Positions 1 through 7,099 of a stretch of DNA of 43,036 bases are shown here, in pieces (position 1 is the stretch's first letter; each line of letters begins with the position of its first letter). The notes under the pieces were generated by a model. The model made no database searches. It was given only the letters and a program-made list of their open reading frames with translations, and was not told the DNA's origin. A program made the position numbers and the translations under genes. Source of the DNA: Planctomycetota bacterium (GTDB lineage: Bacteria > Planctomycetota > Planctomycetia > Pirellulales > UBA7805); NCBI GenBank assembly GCA_003389215.1, contig QQVP01000116.1, positions 1-43,036 of the forward strand, in the 5' to 3' direction.

Positions 1-522
1 TGTTTGCCAGGCATGTTTGCCAACTTGAGGGTGGAAGTCCCTTATCCAACTTGATGGAGGTGAAGGATTAGCGAAGCGCAAGGGCGTCATGGCGACGTGG
101 CGTCTGAAGGCAGCGTGGAGCAAAGCCGCGGCCTGACGTACAGGAATCGGATGGTAGGCAGTGTTGGTGGGACGAGTGGCCATAGCACCACAAAGTCCTC
201 CATCCATCAAAGGCCAGTGCTGTAAATCCGGCGGGCGTGCGGCGAAGGTTGTCAAACTTAACCTGGGAGGTCTGGCGTGTGTCCGGGAGGAATTGCCTTG
301 CTGCAACGACCCGGACTGATCGCTTTGCAAGGAGCGGTGACCGCACGCCAGAAGTCAGCAGAGGGCATAGTAGGCGCGTCGAACCGATCCGCTTGAGCGG
401 GACACTGACCCGAAAGGGCAGAAACAGCCGGGGCTCACACGATCGAAGCGGCACGACGAAGGCCCGAACGGTCCCCCGTGCTAAGCGGGGTAAATGGAGT
501 GGCAAGTAGGCAGCGAGAACTC

Positions 523-1911
523 ATGCGCGGCAAACGGCAGAAAAACGAGCAGCAACAACTGTTCACCTTTGCACGGGAGAATAGGAGTGAATCTCCGATG
601 GCCCGCGCCGAAGGGACCGTACCGCTCGCGGCGGACTCGCGAACCGAAAGCCCGACAAGTAGCGACAGGTTGATGGAGTCCATCTGTGACCCGGATAACC
701 TCAGTGTGGCAACGGCGAAAGTCATCGCCAACGGCGGAGCCCCCGGTGTGGACGGGATGCGGGTGACCCAACTCGAAAAGTATTTCGAGCGTCACCGCGA
801 CCGGATCGTCGGGGAGCTATTGACAGGAACGTATCGGCCCCAGCCGGTGAAGCGTGTGGAGATTCCCAAGCCCGACGGAGGAGTGCGGAAGCTTGGCATT
901 CCGACGGCGGTGGATCGGGTGATCCAGCAGGCGATTCTCCAGGTACTCTCGCCGCAGTGGGACGCGACGTTCTCGGAAAACAGTTTCGGCTTTCGTCCCG
1001 GACGGTCGGCCCATCAGGCCGTGGCCCAAGCCCAGCAGTACCTGGAGGAGGGCTACACCTGGGTGGTCGACATGGACCTGGAAAAGTTCTTCGACCGCGT
1101 CAATCACGACGTGCTGATGAGCCGCGTGGCTCGTCGCGTTGAAGACAAGCGGCTGCTGAAACTGATCCGAGCCTTCTTGAACTCGGGCGTGATGATCGAC
1201 GGGCTGGCGGAGGCGACACCGGAAGGTACGCCGCAAGGCGGCCCGCTATCGCCGTTGCTCTCGAATGTGTTGTTGGACGAGTTGGATCGCGAGCTTGAAT
1301 CTCGTGGTCTGCGGTTCGCCCGTTATGCGGATGACGGTAACATTTACGTCAAAAGCAAGCGGGCGGGCGAGCGTGTTTTGCAAAGCGTAACGAACTGGTT
1401 GGCGAAGCAGCTACGGCTGAAGGTCAATCAGTCCAAGAGTGCCGTGGACCGGCCTTGGAACCGCAAGTTCCTGGGGTTTACGTTCACCGTGCAGCGCAAG
1501 CGGAGCATCGCTCCGGCGTCCAGGGCGAAATTCAAGAAGCGAATCCGCCAACTGACCAAGCGTAACCGGGGTTCGTCCTTGCAGCGCGTGGTCAGCGAAC
1601 TTCGCAGTTACCTGTTGGGTTGGCGAGGCTACTTTGGCTTCTGCCAAACCCCGTCGGTGCTGCGGGACTTCGATAGCTGGATTCACCGCCGATTGAGGTG
1701 TTATGCCTGGAAGCAGTGGAAGACCGGCCAACGCCGGTTCGCGGAGTTGCGGCGACTGGGCAGCGGCAAAGACCTTGCCGCCCAAACCGCCGGAAGTCGC
1801 CAAGGCTTCTGGCACCTCAGCCGCAGCCCGGCTCTGAACATGACGCTTTCGCGAGCGTACTTGGTCGAACTGGGACTTCCTCTGCTCCACCAACCCGAAG
1901 TGAAAGTTTAA
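523..1911 (+). CDS. ltrA: Group II intron reverse transcriptase/maturase
   Basis: Multifunctional intron-encoded protein that helps splice its host intron and reverse-transcribes it into new DNA sites. The RT fingers and palm are complete: GAPGVDGM near the start, IPKPDGGVRKLGIP, then FGFRPGRSAHQA, the metal-binding VVDMDLEKFFD, GTPQGGPLSPLL and the catalytic RYADD. The C-terminal part, around LLGWRGYFGFC, is the maturase X (GIIM) domain. No HNH endonuclease follows. I chose ATG 523 because a purine-rich stretch precedes it; an in-frame GTG at 478 would add 15 residues. Length of about 462 residues is usual for endonuclease-less members. The frame is intact, so the intron may still be mobile, but its 5' end cannot be checked here. 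Confidence 0.93.
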   Translation: MRGKRQKNEQQQLFTFARENRSESPMARAEGTVPLAADSRTESPTSSDRLMESICDPDNLSVATAKVIANGGAPGVDGMRVTQLEKYFERHRDRIVGELLTGTYRPQPVKRVEIPKPDGGVRKLGIPTAVDRVIQQAILQVLSPQWDATFSENSFGFRPGRSAHQAVAQAQQYLEEGYTWVVDMDLEKFFDRVNHDVLMSRVARRVEDKRLLKLIRAFLNSGVMIDGLAEATPEGTPQGGPLSPLLSNVLLDELDRELESRGLRFARYADDGNIYVKSKRAGERVLQSVTNWLAKQLRLKVNQSKSAVDRPWNRKFLGFTFTVQRKRSIAPASRAKFKKRIRQLTKRNRGSSLQRVVSELRSYLLGWRGYFGFCQTPSVLRDFDSWIHRRLRCYAWKQWKTGQRRFAELRRLGSGKDLAAQTAGSRQGFWHLSRSPALNMTLSRAYLVELGLPLLHQPEVKV

Positions 1912-1919
1912 CCAGCCGA

Positions 1920-1990
1920 ACCGCCGTGGTACGGACCCGTATGCCCGGTGGTGTGGGAGGGCGGGAGCCGCAAGGCTCCCCCCTATCCCG
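1920..1990 (+). ncRNA. Group II intron domains V and VI
   Basis: Domain V folds as a 33-base hairpin, 1920-1952. A seven-pair lower stem (ACCGCCG with CGGTGGT) is followed by a GG/CC step, a two-base TG bulge and a TACG/CGTA upper stem capped by GACC. The length and the bulge match the catalytic domain V of group II ribozymes. Directly downstream, 1954-1989 forms the domain VI stem around GGGAGCC-GCAA-GGCTCCC. An unpaired A in the CTATCCC strand is a plausible branch point. The pairing was worked out by hand. Confidence 0.8.
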
Positions 1991-2062
1991 ATTGGTTGCC
2001 GGACGGCTCCGACCCCGTCGGCAACGCACACAGTTGACGTTCTCGCGAGAGCCCGGCACTTC

Positions 2063-2084
2063 TAGTGCCCGGCTAGTGCCCGGC
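2063..2084. repeat. 11-bp perfect tandem duplication
   Basis: TAGTGCCCGGC occurs twice head to tail between the intron 3' end and the DUF1501 stop codon. An imperfect inverted relative, GCCCGGCACT, lies just before it, so the segment could fold. There is no T-tract to mark it as a terminator. Confidence 0.7.
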
Positions 2085-2113
2085 GTTGTTCTTCTCTTGG
2101 GCCGCCATGCTGA

Positions 2114-3415
2114 CTAAGCAAACAGTTCGGCGACCGCCTCGCCCTCGTCGGCAATCGTGATCGGCCGCCCGATCGGGCTCATGTCTTCGTGGTCGGGATC
2201 GATCGTTAGCGCCTCGCAAAAGGTGCGGAACAGATCGGGGACGCTCACCGGGCGCTCGGCCACTTGTCCGCCGTTGGGACTGACCTTGCCGACGATGCGG
2301 CCCCCCTGTACGCCCGCCCCTGCCAGGGCGACGTTGAAGGCCCGCGGAAAGTGATCGCGTCCGCCGCGGCCGTTGATTTTGGGAGTTCGGCCGAACTCGC
2401 CCATCCAGATCACCAGGGTGTTGTCCAGCCGGCCACGATCTTCCAGGTCGCGAAGCAACGCCGCGGTGGGCCGGTCGATCCCCGCACAGAGCTCGCGCGT
2501 CCGCCGAAAGTTGTCGGCGTGGGTGTCCCAGCCGCTGGCGACGACCTCGACGAAGGTCACGCCCGACTCGATCAGACGTCGGGCTAACAGGCAGCCGGCC
2601 GCAAACTGGCCTTCGCCATAGGCCGCCCGCACGGCTTCCGATTCCCGCGTCAAATCGAAGGCCCGCATGTCCTCACTGAGGATCATCCGCGAGGCTTTGC
2701 GGTAGAGCTTCTGGTGATCTTCCACTTCCCGCGCCGCACCGCGTCGGGCATAGCCCTGCTCGAGTCGCTCCATCAAGACCACGCGGCGACGGTAACGATC
2801 GTCGCTGGTCGTGGGCTCCGAGTTCCGCGGCGGTCGTTCCGCATTCTGGACGACAAACGGGTCGTACTCGACGCCCAGCAGTCCGCCCGCCTCGCCCGAG
2901 CGGACATTGCCGACGCGGACAAACGAGGGCAGCTCCACGTCGTCGGGGGCCAGCTGATGGGCCACGTGCGAACCGAATGTCGGATAGCGTACGGTCGGTG
3001 TCGGCAGGTAACCGGTGTGCAGCAGCGACGTCGCCCGTTGGTGATTTCCCTCGCGGCTGGTCATCGAGCGGATCACGGCTAGCCGGTCCATCACCTGGGC
3101 GATCTCGGGCAAATTCTCCGCGATCTCAATGCCCGGCACGTTGGTCGCGATGGCCTTGGTCTCGCCGCCATTTGCGTGTCCGACCAGCGGGGTGAAGGTT
3201 TCGAACTGACTCGGCCCGCCCTGCATCCAGAGGAGGATGCAGGCCATGTTGTTGCGCTTCATCTCGGCCGCTTCGAGCCGCAGCAGATCGCCAAAGCTGA
3301 GCGTTCCGGCGGCTAGCGAACCGACGGCAAGATTGCGGAGAAAGTCGCGACGGCCGCGGAGGTGGCCGCGGCGCGAATAGGCCACGTCGATCTGATGAAT
3401 CCAAGGATTGAACAT
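2114..3415 (-). CDS. DUF1501 family protein with Tat-type leader
   Basis: Sulfatase/alkaline-phosphatase-fold protein (DUF1501) typical of planctomycetes. Its function is unproven; it is almost always paired with a DUF1549/DUF1553 gene and is thought to be exported. Seen here: an N-terminal RRDFLRNLAVG motif followed by an alanine/glycine hydrophobic stretch (Tat-like signal, residues 22-45), MQGGPSQFETF near residue 65, GWDTHADN in the middle, and the family hallmark MGEFGRTP plus GRDHFPRAF near residue 340. The length of 433 residues is normal. It starts 34 bases downstream of the stop codon of the DUF1549/DUF1553 gene on the same strand, so the two are probably one transcript. A GGAG lies 9 bases before the ATG. 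Confidence 0.93.
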   Translation of the reverse strand: MFNPWIHQIDVAYSRRGHLRGRRDFLRNLAVGSLAAGTLSFGDLLRLEAAEMKRNNMACILLWMQGGPSQFETFTPLVGHANGGETKAIATNVPGIEIAENLPEIAQVMDRLAVIRSMTSREGNHQRATSLLHTGYLPTPTVRYPTFGSHVAHQLAPDDVELPSFVRVGNVRSGEAGGLLGVEYDPFVVQNAERPPRNSEPTTSDDRYRRRVVLMERLEQGYARRGAAREVEDHQKLYRKASRMILSEDMRAFDLTRESEAVRAAYGEGQFAAGCLLARRLIESGVTFVEVVASGWDTHADNFRRTRELCAGIDRPTAALLRDLEDRGRLDNTLVIWMGEFGRTPKINGRGGRDHFPRAFNVALAGAGVQGGRIVGKVSPNGGQVAERPVSVPDLFRTFCEALTIDPDHEDMSPIGRPITIADEGEAVAELFA

Positions 3416-3449
3416 TTTCGGCGACTCCGGAGGAAGGCGATCGGCGCGG

Positions 3450-5258
3450 CTACTTGCGATAGCGAAATTCGGTCGAATTGATCAGCGACCATTGCAGGTC
3501 TTCGAAGGCCTCGGCGGGCGTCGCCGCCTTGTCGACATAGTCGACACAGATGTCGAGTTCCTCGACCGTCGGGGCCCGCGACAGGCAGCGGAGATAGAGC
3601 TCGGTGATGACTTCGCCCTCGCTCGCCACGGTCGCGGTGATCTCGCGCAATAGGCTGTTGCGGCGGTGGGCCCGCAGCTGGCGATTGATCTGCGGGGCAT
3701 TCATCATGGCCAGGGCCTGGGGAATCGAGGCCTTCACGTCTTCGCGCGGCAGACTCGGGTCGTAGCCGAAGGCGAGTTGAAACGCACCCCGCGGTCCGCC
3801 CAGCAGACGCCGCCTGCGGCGCTGCCGCTCGTTCATCTGCGTTTCCATCATTTCCATTTCATCGGCCGCCTCGCCGGCGTCTTTCTTGTCGGTTAGACTC
3901 GCCAGACCGGTTCCGCGGGCGGCTAACTCGTCGGGTAGGTTGAGCGCGACCACCAGCGCGTCGAACAGCACGTCGCCACGCAGCGGCTGGACGCTGTTGA
4001 AGCCGAGCTGTTTGCGACCGGCCGGATCGCGTGAGCGGCTCTCGCGACCGTAGGCCTCGGTCGAGGCGATCGTGCGGAAGAGCCATTTCATGTCGTGGCC
4101 GCTGGAGACGAACTCGGCCGACAGGTAGTCGAGCGTCGCCAGCGCGTCGGCATCGCGGCCCGGTCCCAGATCGTCGACCGGTTCGTAGAAACCCCAGCCG
4201 ACCAGCTCCGCCCACATGCGATTCACATACGCCCGGGCGAACCAGCGATTCGACGGGGTGATGATCCAGTCGGCCAGCTGGCCGCGGCGCTCGGCATCGG
4301 GGGTGCCGAGCGGCAGCGTGCTGCCGGTGAGGAAGAACCGCGGACCGACGCGGGTGCCGTCGGCCGCCGGATCTTCGAGGGCGGGCATGTAATGTTCGAT
4401 CGGCGGCCGTTTGCGGCCTTTCTTGTTTACCCGCGGCCGTCGCGGTCCAAAGTCCCGACCGACGAGCTTGAAGCTGCGCTGGCCGTCGACGAACTCGGGT
4501 CGCACGCGGACCCGCGGAAAGAAGGCGGCCAGCTCGTGAAACTGCTCGCGCTTCCACGGGTCGGTGGGATGGTCGTGACATTGGGCACAGGAAATCTGAA
4601 TGCCGAGGAACACCCGCGACACCTCCGAGGCGGTCTCGGCCGCCTTGCCCTGCTGGGCGAGAATCAGGGCCACCTCGCCGTGCTCGCGGACGTTGCCGGT
4701 GGCCGTGATGACGGCGCGGGCGATGTCGTCCCAGCCGTGATTCTCGTTGATGGCCGTCGTAAAATACTTCTGCACGCTTCGATTGACCAGCACGAGAGCC
4801 CGATTGTCGGTGCGGCGGGCGAGGATGACATCGCGCCAGTAGTTGGCCCAGTTTGCCCCGAACCGTGGATCCTCGACGAGTCGCTCGACCAGTTCGATGC
4901 GTTTCTTGGGCGACGGTTCGTTAAGGAACCCGCGAATCTCGGTGGGTCGCGGCGGGCGACCGAGGGCGTCGAGATAGACGCGTCGCAAAAACGTCACGTC
5001 GTCGGTCAGCTCGCCGACGCGGAAGATCGCGGCATCGTCGGTCGAGGCCTCGCGGGCGGCGGCAATGTCGGCGAACAGTCGGCGGTCGACCTCGGCGGCG
5101 ATGTCACGGCTGGTGACGTTTGCGCTGGAAGGGCGCGGGGATGGACTCGTATCGGCCAGCGCCGTTTGGATTTCGAGACCGAGTAAGGCCACCAGCGCGG
5201 CCAGGCAGCCGATTGCCCGATGGGGGCGAGTGCGACCGATCTTCGTAGGCGAGGCCAT
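3450..5258 (-). CDS. DUF1549/DUF1553 cytochrome-like protein (PSD family)
   Basis: Planctomycete-specific exported protein of the DUF1549-DUF1553 type, upstream partner of the DUF1501 gene at 2114-3415. It has a hydrophobic signal segment (IGCLAALVALLG), then DUF1549 with VYLDALGRPPRPTE, and a haem-type CAQCHDHP motif near the middle. DUF1553 follows with NRMWAELVGWGF. No separate N-terminal cytochrome c domain is present, unlike the 7100-10057 homologue. I place the start at ATG 5258, because GAGGA lies 9 bases upstream. The open frame runs 49 codons further, but that extension is mostly translated dispersed repeat (5305-5412) and is unlikely to be real protein. The role in polymer or electron-transfer metabolism is unknown. 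Confidence 0.92.
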   Translation of the reverse strand: MASPTKIGRTRPHRAIGCLAALVALLGLEIQTALADTSPSPRPSSANVTSRDIAAEVDRRLFADIAAAREASTDDAAIFRVGELTDDVTFLRRVYLDALGRPPRPTEIRGFLNEPSPKKRIELVERLVEDPRFGANWANYWRDVILARRTDNRALVLVNRSVQKYFTTAINENHGWDDIARAVITATGNVREHGEVALILAQQGKAAETASEVSRVFLGIQISCAQCHDHPTDPWKREQFHELAAFFPRVRVRPEFVDGQRSFKLVGRDFGPRRPRVNKKGRKRPPIEHYMPALEDPAADGTRVGPRFFLTGSTLPLGTPDAERRGQLADWIITPSNRWFARAYVNRMWAELVGWGFYEPVDDLGPGRDADALATLDYLSAEFVSSGHDMKWLFRTIASTEAYGRESRSRDPAGRKQLGFNSVQPLRGDVLFDALVVALNLPDELAARGTGLASLTDKKDAGEAADEMEMMETQMNERQRRRRRLLGGPRGAFQLAFGYDPSLPREDVKASIPQALAMMNAPQINRQLRAHRRNSLLREITATVASEGEVITELYLRCLSRAPTVEELDICVDYVDKAATPAEAFEDLQWSLINSTEFRYRK

Positions 5259-5304
5259 GAGCAGATTCCTCATCGAGCGACAAGTGCGACAATCGCCTAA
5301 TTTC

Positions 5305-5412
5305 ATTGATGGCTGCGTTGTTAATGAGCCCTTCGCCGCGGCGGTGACAGCTGGAATGCCGGCCTCCCGCTGGTCGGCCTGGTTCATTGGCTGCGCAGGG
5401 CTCAATGGGCAT
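5305..5412 (-). repeat. Dispersed GAGCCCT repeat, copy A
   Basis: One of three near-identical copies of a short element (others at 18486-18593 and 26911-27013), here in reverse orientation. On the minus strand it begins ATGCCCATTGAGCCCTGCGC and ends near CGCAGCCATCAAT, with an internal inverted GAGCCCT/AGGGCTC pair. It lies just upstream of the start of the DUF1549/DUF1553 gene and is responsible for that ORF's spurious N-terminal extension. It shows no transposase, so it looks like a MITE- or REP-type element. Confidence 0.85.
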
Positions 5413-5621
5413 TATGGCCGCCGAACCGCAGCCGGCAGAAGGCGAGGATCCGCCCCGCGGCCGTTCATCTATTGATACCCCGCAGGGCGGTCACAGGTTC
5501 CGCGCGTGGCGTCAAATCAACGTGCCGCGTCGCCGCTTGTCACCGCTTGCTCGCCCAGCTACACATGAAGGGAGCGTCGATCGGGGGTGGTGGACGGCGT
5601 TGCCGCCCCAAGCCCCTATGA

Positions 5622-5721
5622 GGAAGTGTTTGCACCGCTGGTGCGGGCCGCGGTCTTCAAAGCCGTTGGGACGTCGGTCAACCTGGCGTCCAGTGGGTTC
5701 GATTCCCATACACTTCCGCCA
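5622..5721 (+). tRNA. selC: tRNA-Sec (UCA anticodon)
   Basis: Selenocysteine tRNA. The acceptor stem is the unusual 8-pair form, GGAAGTGT (5622-5629) with ACACTTCC (5710-5717), followed by a G discriminator and an encoded CCA. The anticodon loop is CTTCAAA with TCA at 5657-5659. A long D stem (GCACC/GGTGC), a long variable arm (GGGACG...CGTCC) and a canonical T arm with GGTTCGATTCCC complete the fold. The layout matches bacterial selC, including the GTTGGG after the anticodon stem. No selA, selB, selD or clear selenoprotein is in the window. The gene implies that the organism can decode UGA as selenocysteine somewhere in its genome. Confidence 0.95.
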
Positions 5722-5737
5722 TTTTCCAAAGACGCTT

Positions 5738-5896
5738 TGTGGGGCTTTCTCGAAGTTCTTTCGCCATCGTTGGGCGGTGGAGTTGCTCGCGAAGGGCAAG
5801 TCCTGTCTCGAAGTTGCCGAGCTGGTCAGACGCTCTCGGGCAACCACCAAGAAACGATACGCTGCTCCCAACCTGCTTGCAAACCGCTCAACGACG
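5738..5896 (+). pseudogene. Tyrosine integrase C-terminal relic behind selC
   Basis: A reading frame starting within 20 bases of the selC 3' end resembles the last part of a tyrosine recombinase. FFRHRWAVELLAKGKS corresponds to the R-H-x-x-A-x-x-L-L box, and EVAELVRRSRATTKKRYA corresponds to the segment before the catalytic tyrosine (codon 5858-5860). The glycine-histidine usually seen in LLGHSS is replaced by RRS. There is no N-terminal domain, catalytic core or start codon, so it cannot be functional. An integrase abutting selC is the classic geometry of an island inserted at the tRNA 3' end. The match is by eye and moderate. Confidence 0.45.
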
Positions 5897-5993
5897 ACGG
5901 CAAACAGGCTCTTTCACTGCCCGGGGTCAACAAAACACCGGCCGATGCAGTTTTCACGGAAACGGAGATTGCGATCCTGAACCACCTTTCAGA

Positions 5994-6813
5994 TGAAACG
6001 GATGGGCCACCGCCGCGGAACGTAGCTCACTACCTGCTCGCCTTCACACTTCTCGTTCTTGCCTCTTCGTCTTTCGCCCAAACCTACGAGAAAGGCGATC
6101 AGGTCGTGGTCATTCGCAAGGATGCCCCCCATCAAGAAAGGTCGAGAGGTTGTCTCCGAGGGCGGGCCCGGCCTCACGCTCACCGTGCGGGATGTGAACG
6201 GCAAGCGGCTCGATGTGAACTACAAACGGCGGAGCTGGATCGAGCGGGATCATGTCGTCCCGTTTGACCAAGCGATTGATTACCTGACTCGCATGGTGGA
6301 GCGGTATCCAAGTGACGAACAGTGGCGTGCGGGGCGGGCAGCGGTATGGATGCGTAAGGGCGAACTCGATATTGCGATTGCCGATTACACGGCACTCATT
6401 CGTTTAAGTCCGGATAGTGCTGCTTATCACAACAACCGTGGCAACACCTGGAGCAACCAAGGCGACTACGACCAGGCGCTAGCCGACTACAGCGAGGCGA
6501 TCCGCCTCGATCCGAAGTATGCGAACGTCTACAACGGCATCGCCTGGCTACGGCCAACGTGTTCTGACGGTCGCTACCGAGATGGAGCGGAGGCGATTCG
6601 CTACGGCGAGAAGGCGTGCGACCTGACGGGGTACAAGGAGGCTTATCCACTTGACACGCTCGCCGCTGCCTATGCCGAGAATGGTCAGTATGACAAGGCG
6701 GTGGAGACGCAAGAGAAGGCGTTGAGCTAACGTCGGCCGCTAACAAGGAAACCTTCCGCTCTCGGCTTGTTCTCTACCAAGACGGCAAGCCATATCGGGA
6801 AGAACAGAAATAG
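5994..6813 (+). pseudogene. Frameshifted secreted SH3/TPR-repeat protein
   Basis: The coding signal is continuous but jumps frame. ATG 5994 gives a basic start (MKRMGHRR), after which a signal peptide (LLAFTLLVLASSSFAQ) and TYEKGDQVVVIRK continue one frame later. A second jump at the six-C run 6125-6130 leads to IKKGREVVSEGGPG, an SH3-like segment, and three to four TPR units such as YDQALADYSEAIRLDPKYAN. The frame ends at 6730, yet ANKETFRSRLVLYQDGKPY continues in the earlier frame to a stop at 6811-6813. Three disruptions suggest a pseudogene, although homopolymer sequencing errors could explain some. An intact relative with the same plan lies at 17580-18377. TPR domains mediate protein contacts; the partner is unknown. 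Confidence 0.7.
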
Positions 6814-7099
6814 CCGCTGCCTTCTGCCTCAGGCAGCCATTTGTGAATTTGCGAATCCGCACCCGTTATTGATCCCTGCATTTTCAATGAACGTGTTGCT
6901 GGCCGGTGCGTATGAATTCGCACGCGGCCGGAGGGCATCGAGCGCAGGATTCAGGACGCCCTGCCGAGGGACGCCGCGGTTTCTGCAAGGTTTCCGCTCT
7001 TCGCCCGCATTGGCAAATGTACGTCTTTGACGCGCGGGCGTGAACCATTCACACTATGGCTTGGTTCTTCTCGCTCCACGAACGTCGTGTGTGCCCGGT
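6814..7099. other. Intergenic stretch, nothing recognised
   Basis: No convincing gene, RNA or repeat is seen between the TPR pseudogene and the PSD-type cytochrome gene. Short open frames here have no start signals or family resemblance. A promoter for the downstream pair should lie here but no clear -35/-10 pair stands out. Confidence 0.5.

Larger units (their letters stand above)
1..1992 (+). mobile_element. Group II intron, 5' end outside the window
   Basis: A self-splicing retroelement. The first 480 bases are GC-rich structured non-coding sequence of the domain I-III type. They are followed by a reverse transcriptase ORF in the domain IV position, then by a domain V hairpin (1920-1952) and a domain VI stem that ends in ...CCCGAT, which gives a 3' splice site near 1992. 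No GTGYG-type 5' end is visible, so the 5' boundary is probably left of base 1. The sequence after 1992 would be the 3' exon, and it leads into the end of the minus-strand DUF1501 gene. The maturase lacks an HNH endonuclease, as in introns that use DNA hairpins or replication forks. The structural class is not assigned. Confidence 0.85.

Noticed and set aside
4095..5186. 363-codon plus-strand frame over the DUF1549 gene
   Set aside because: It is an antisense shadow. The minus strand has a clear DUF1549/DUF1553 protein, and the plus frame has no family resemblance.
6059..6160. Start of the TPR frame at 6059
   Set aside because: The first 27 codons are out of frame with the signal peptide; the true start is upstream in another frame.
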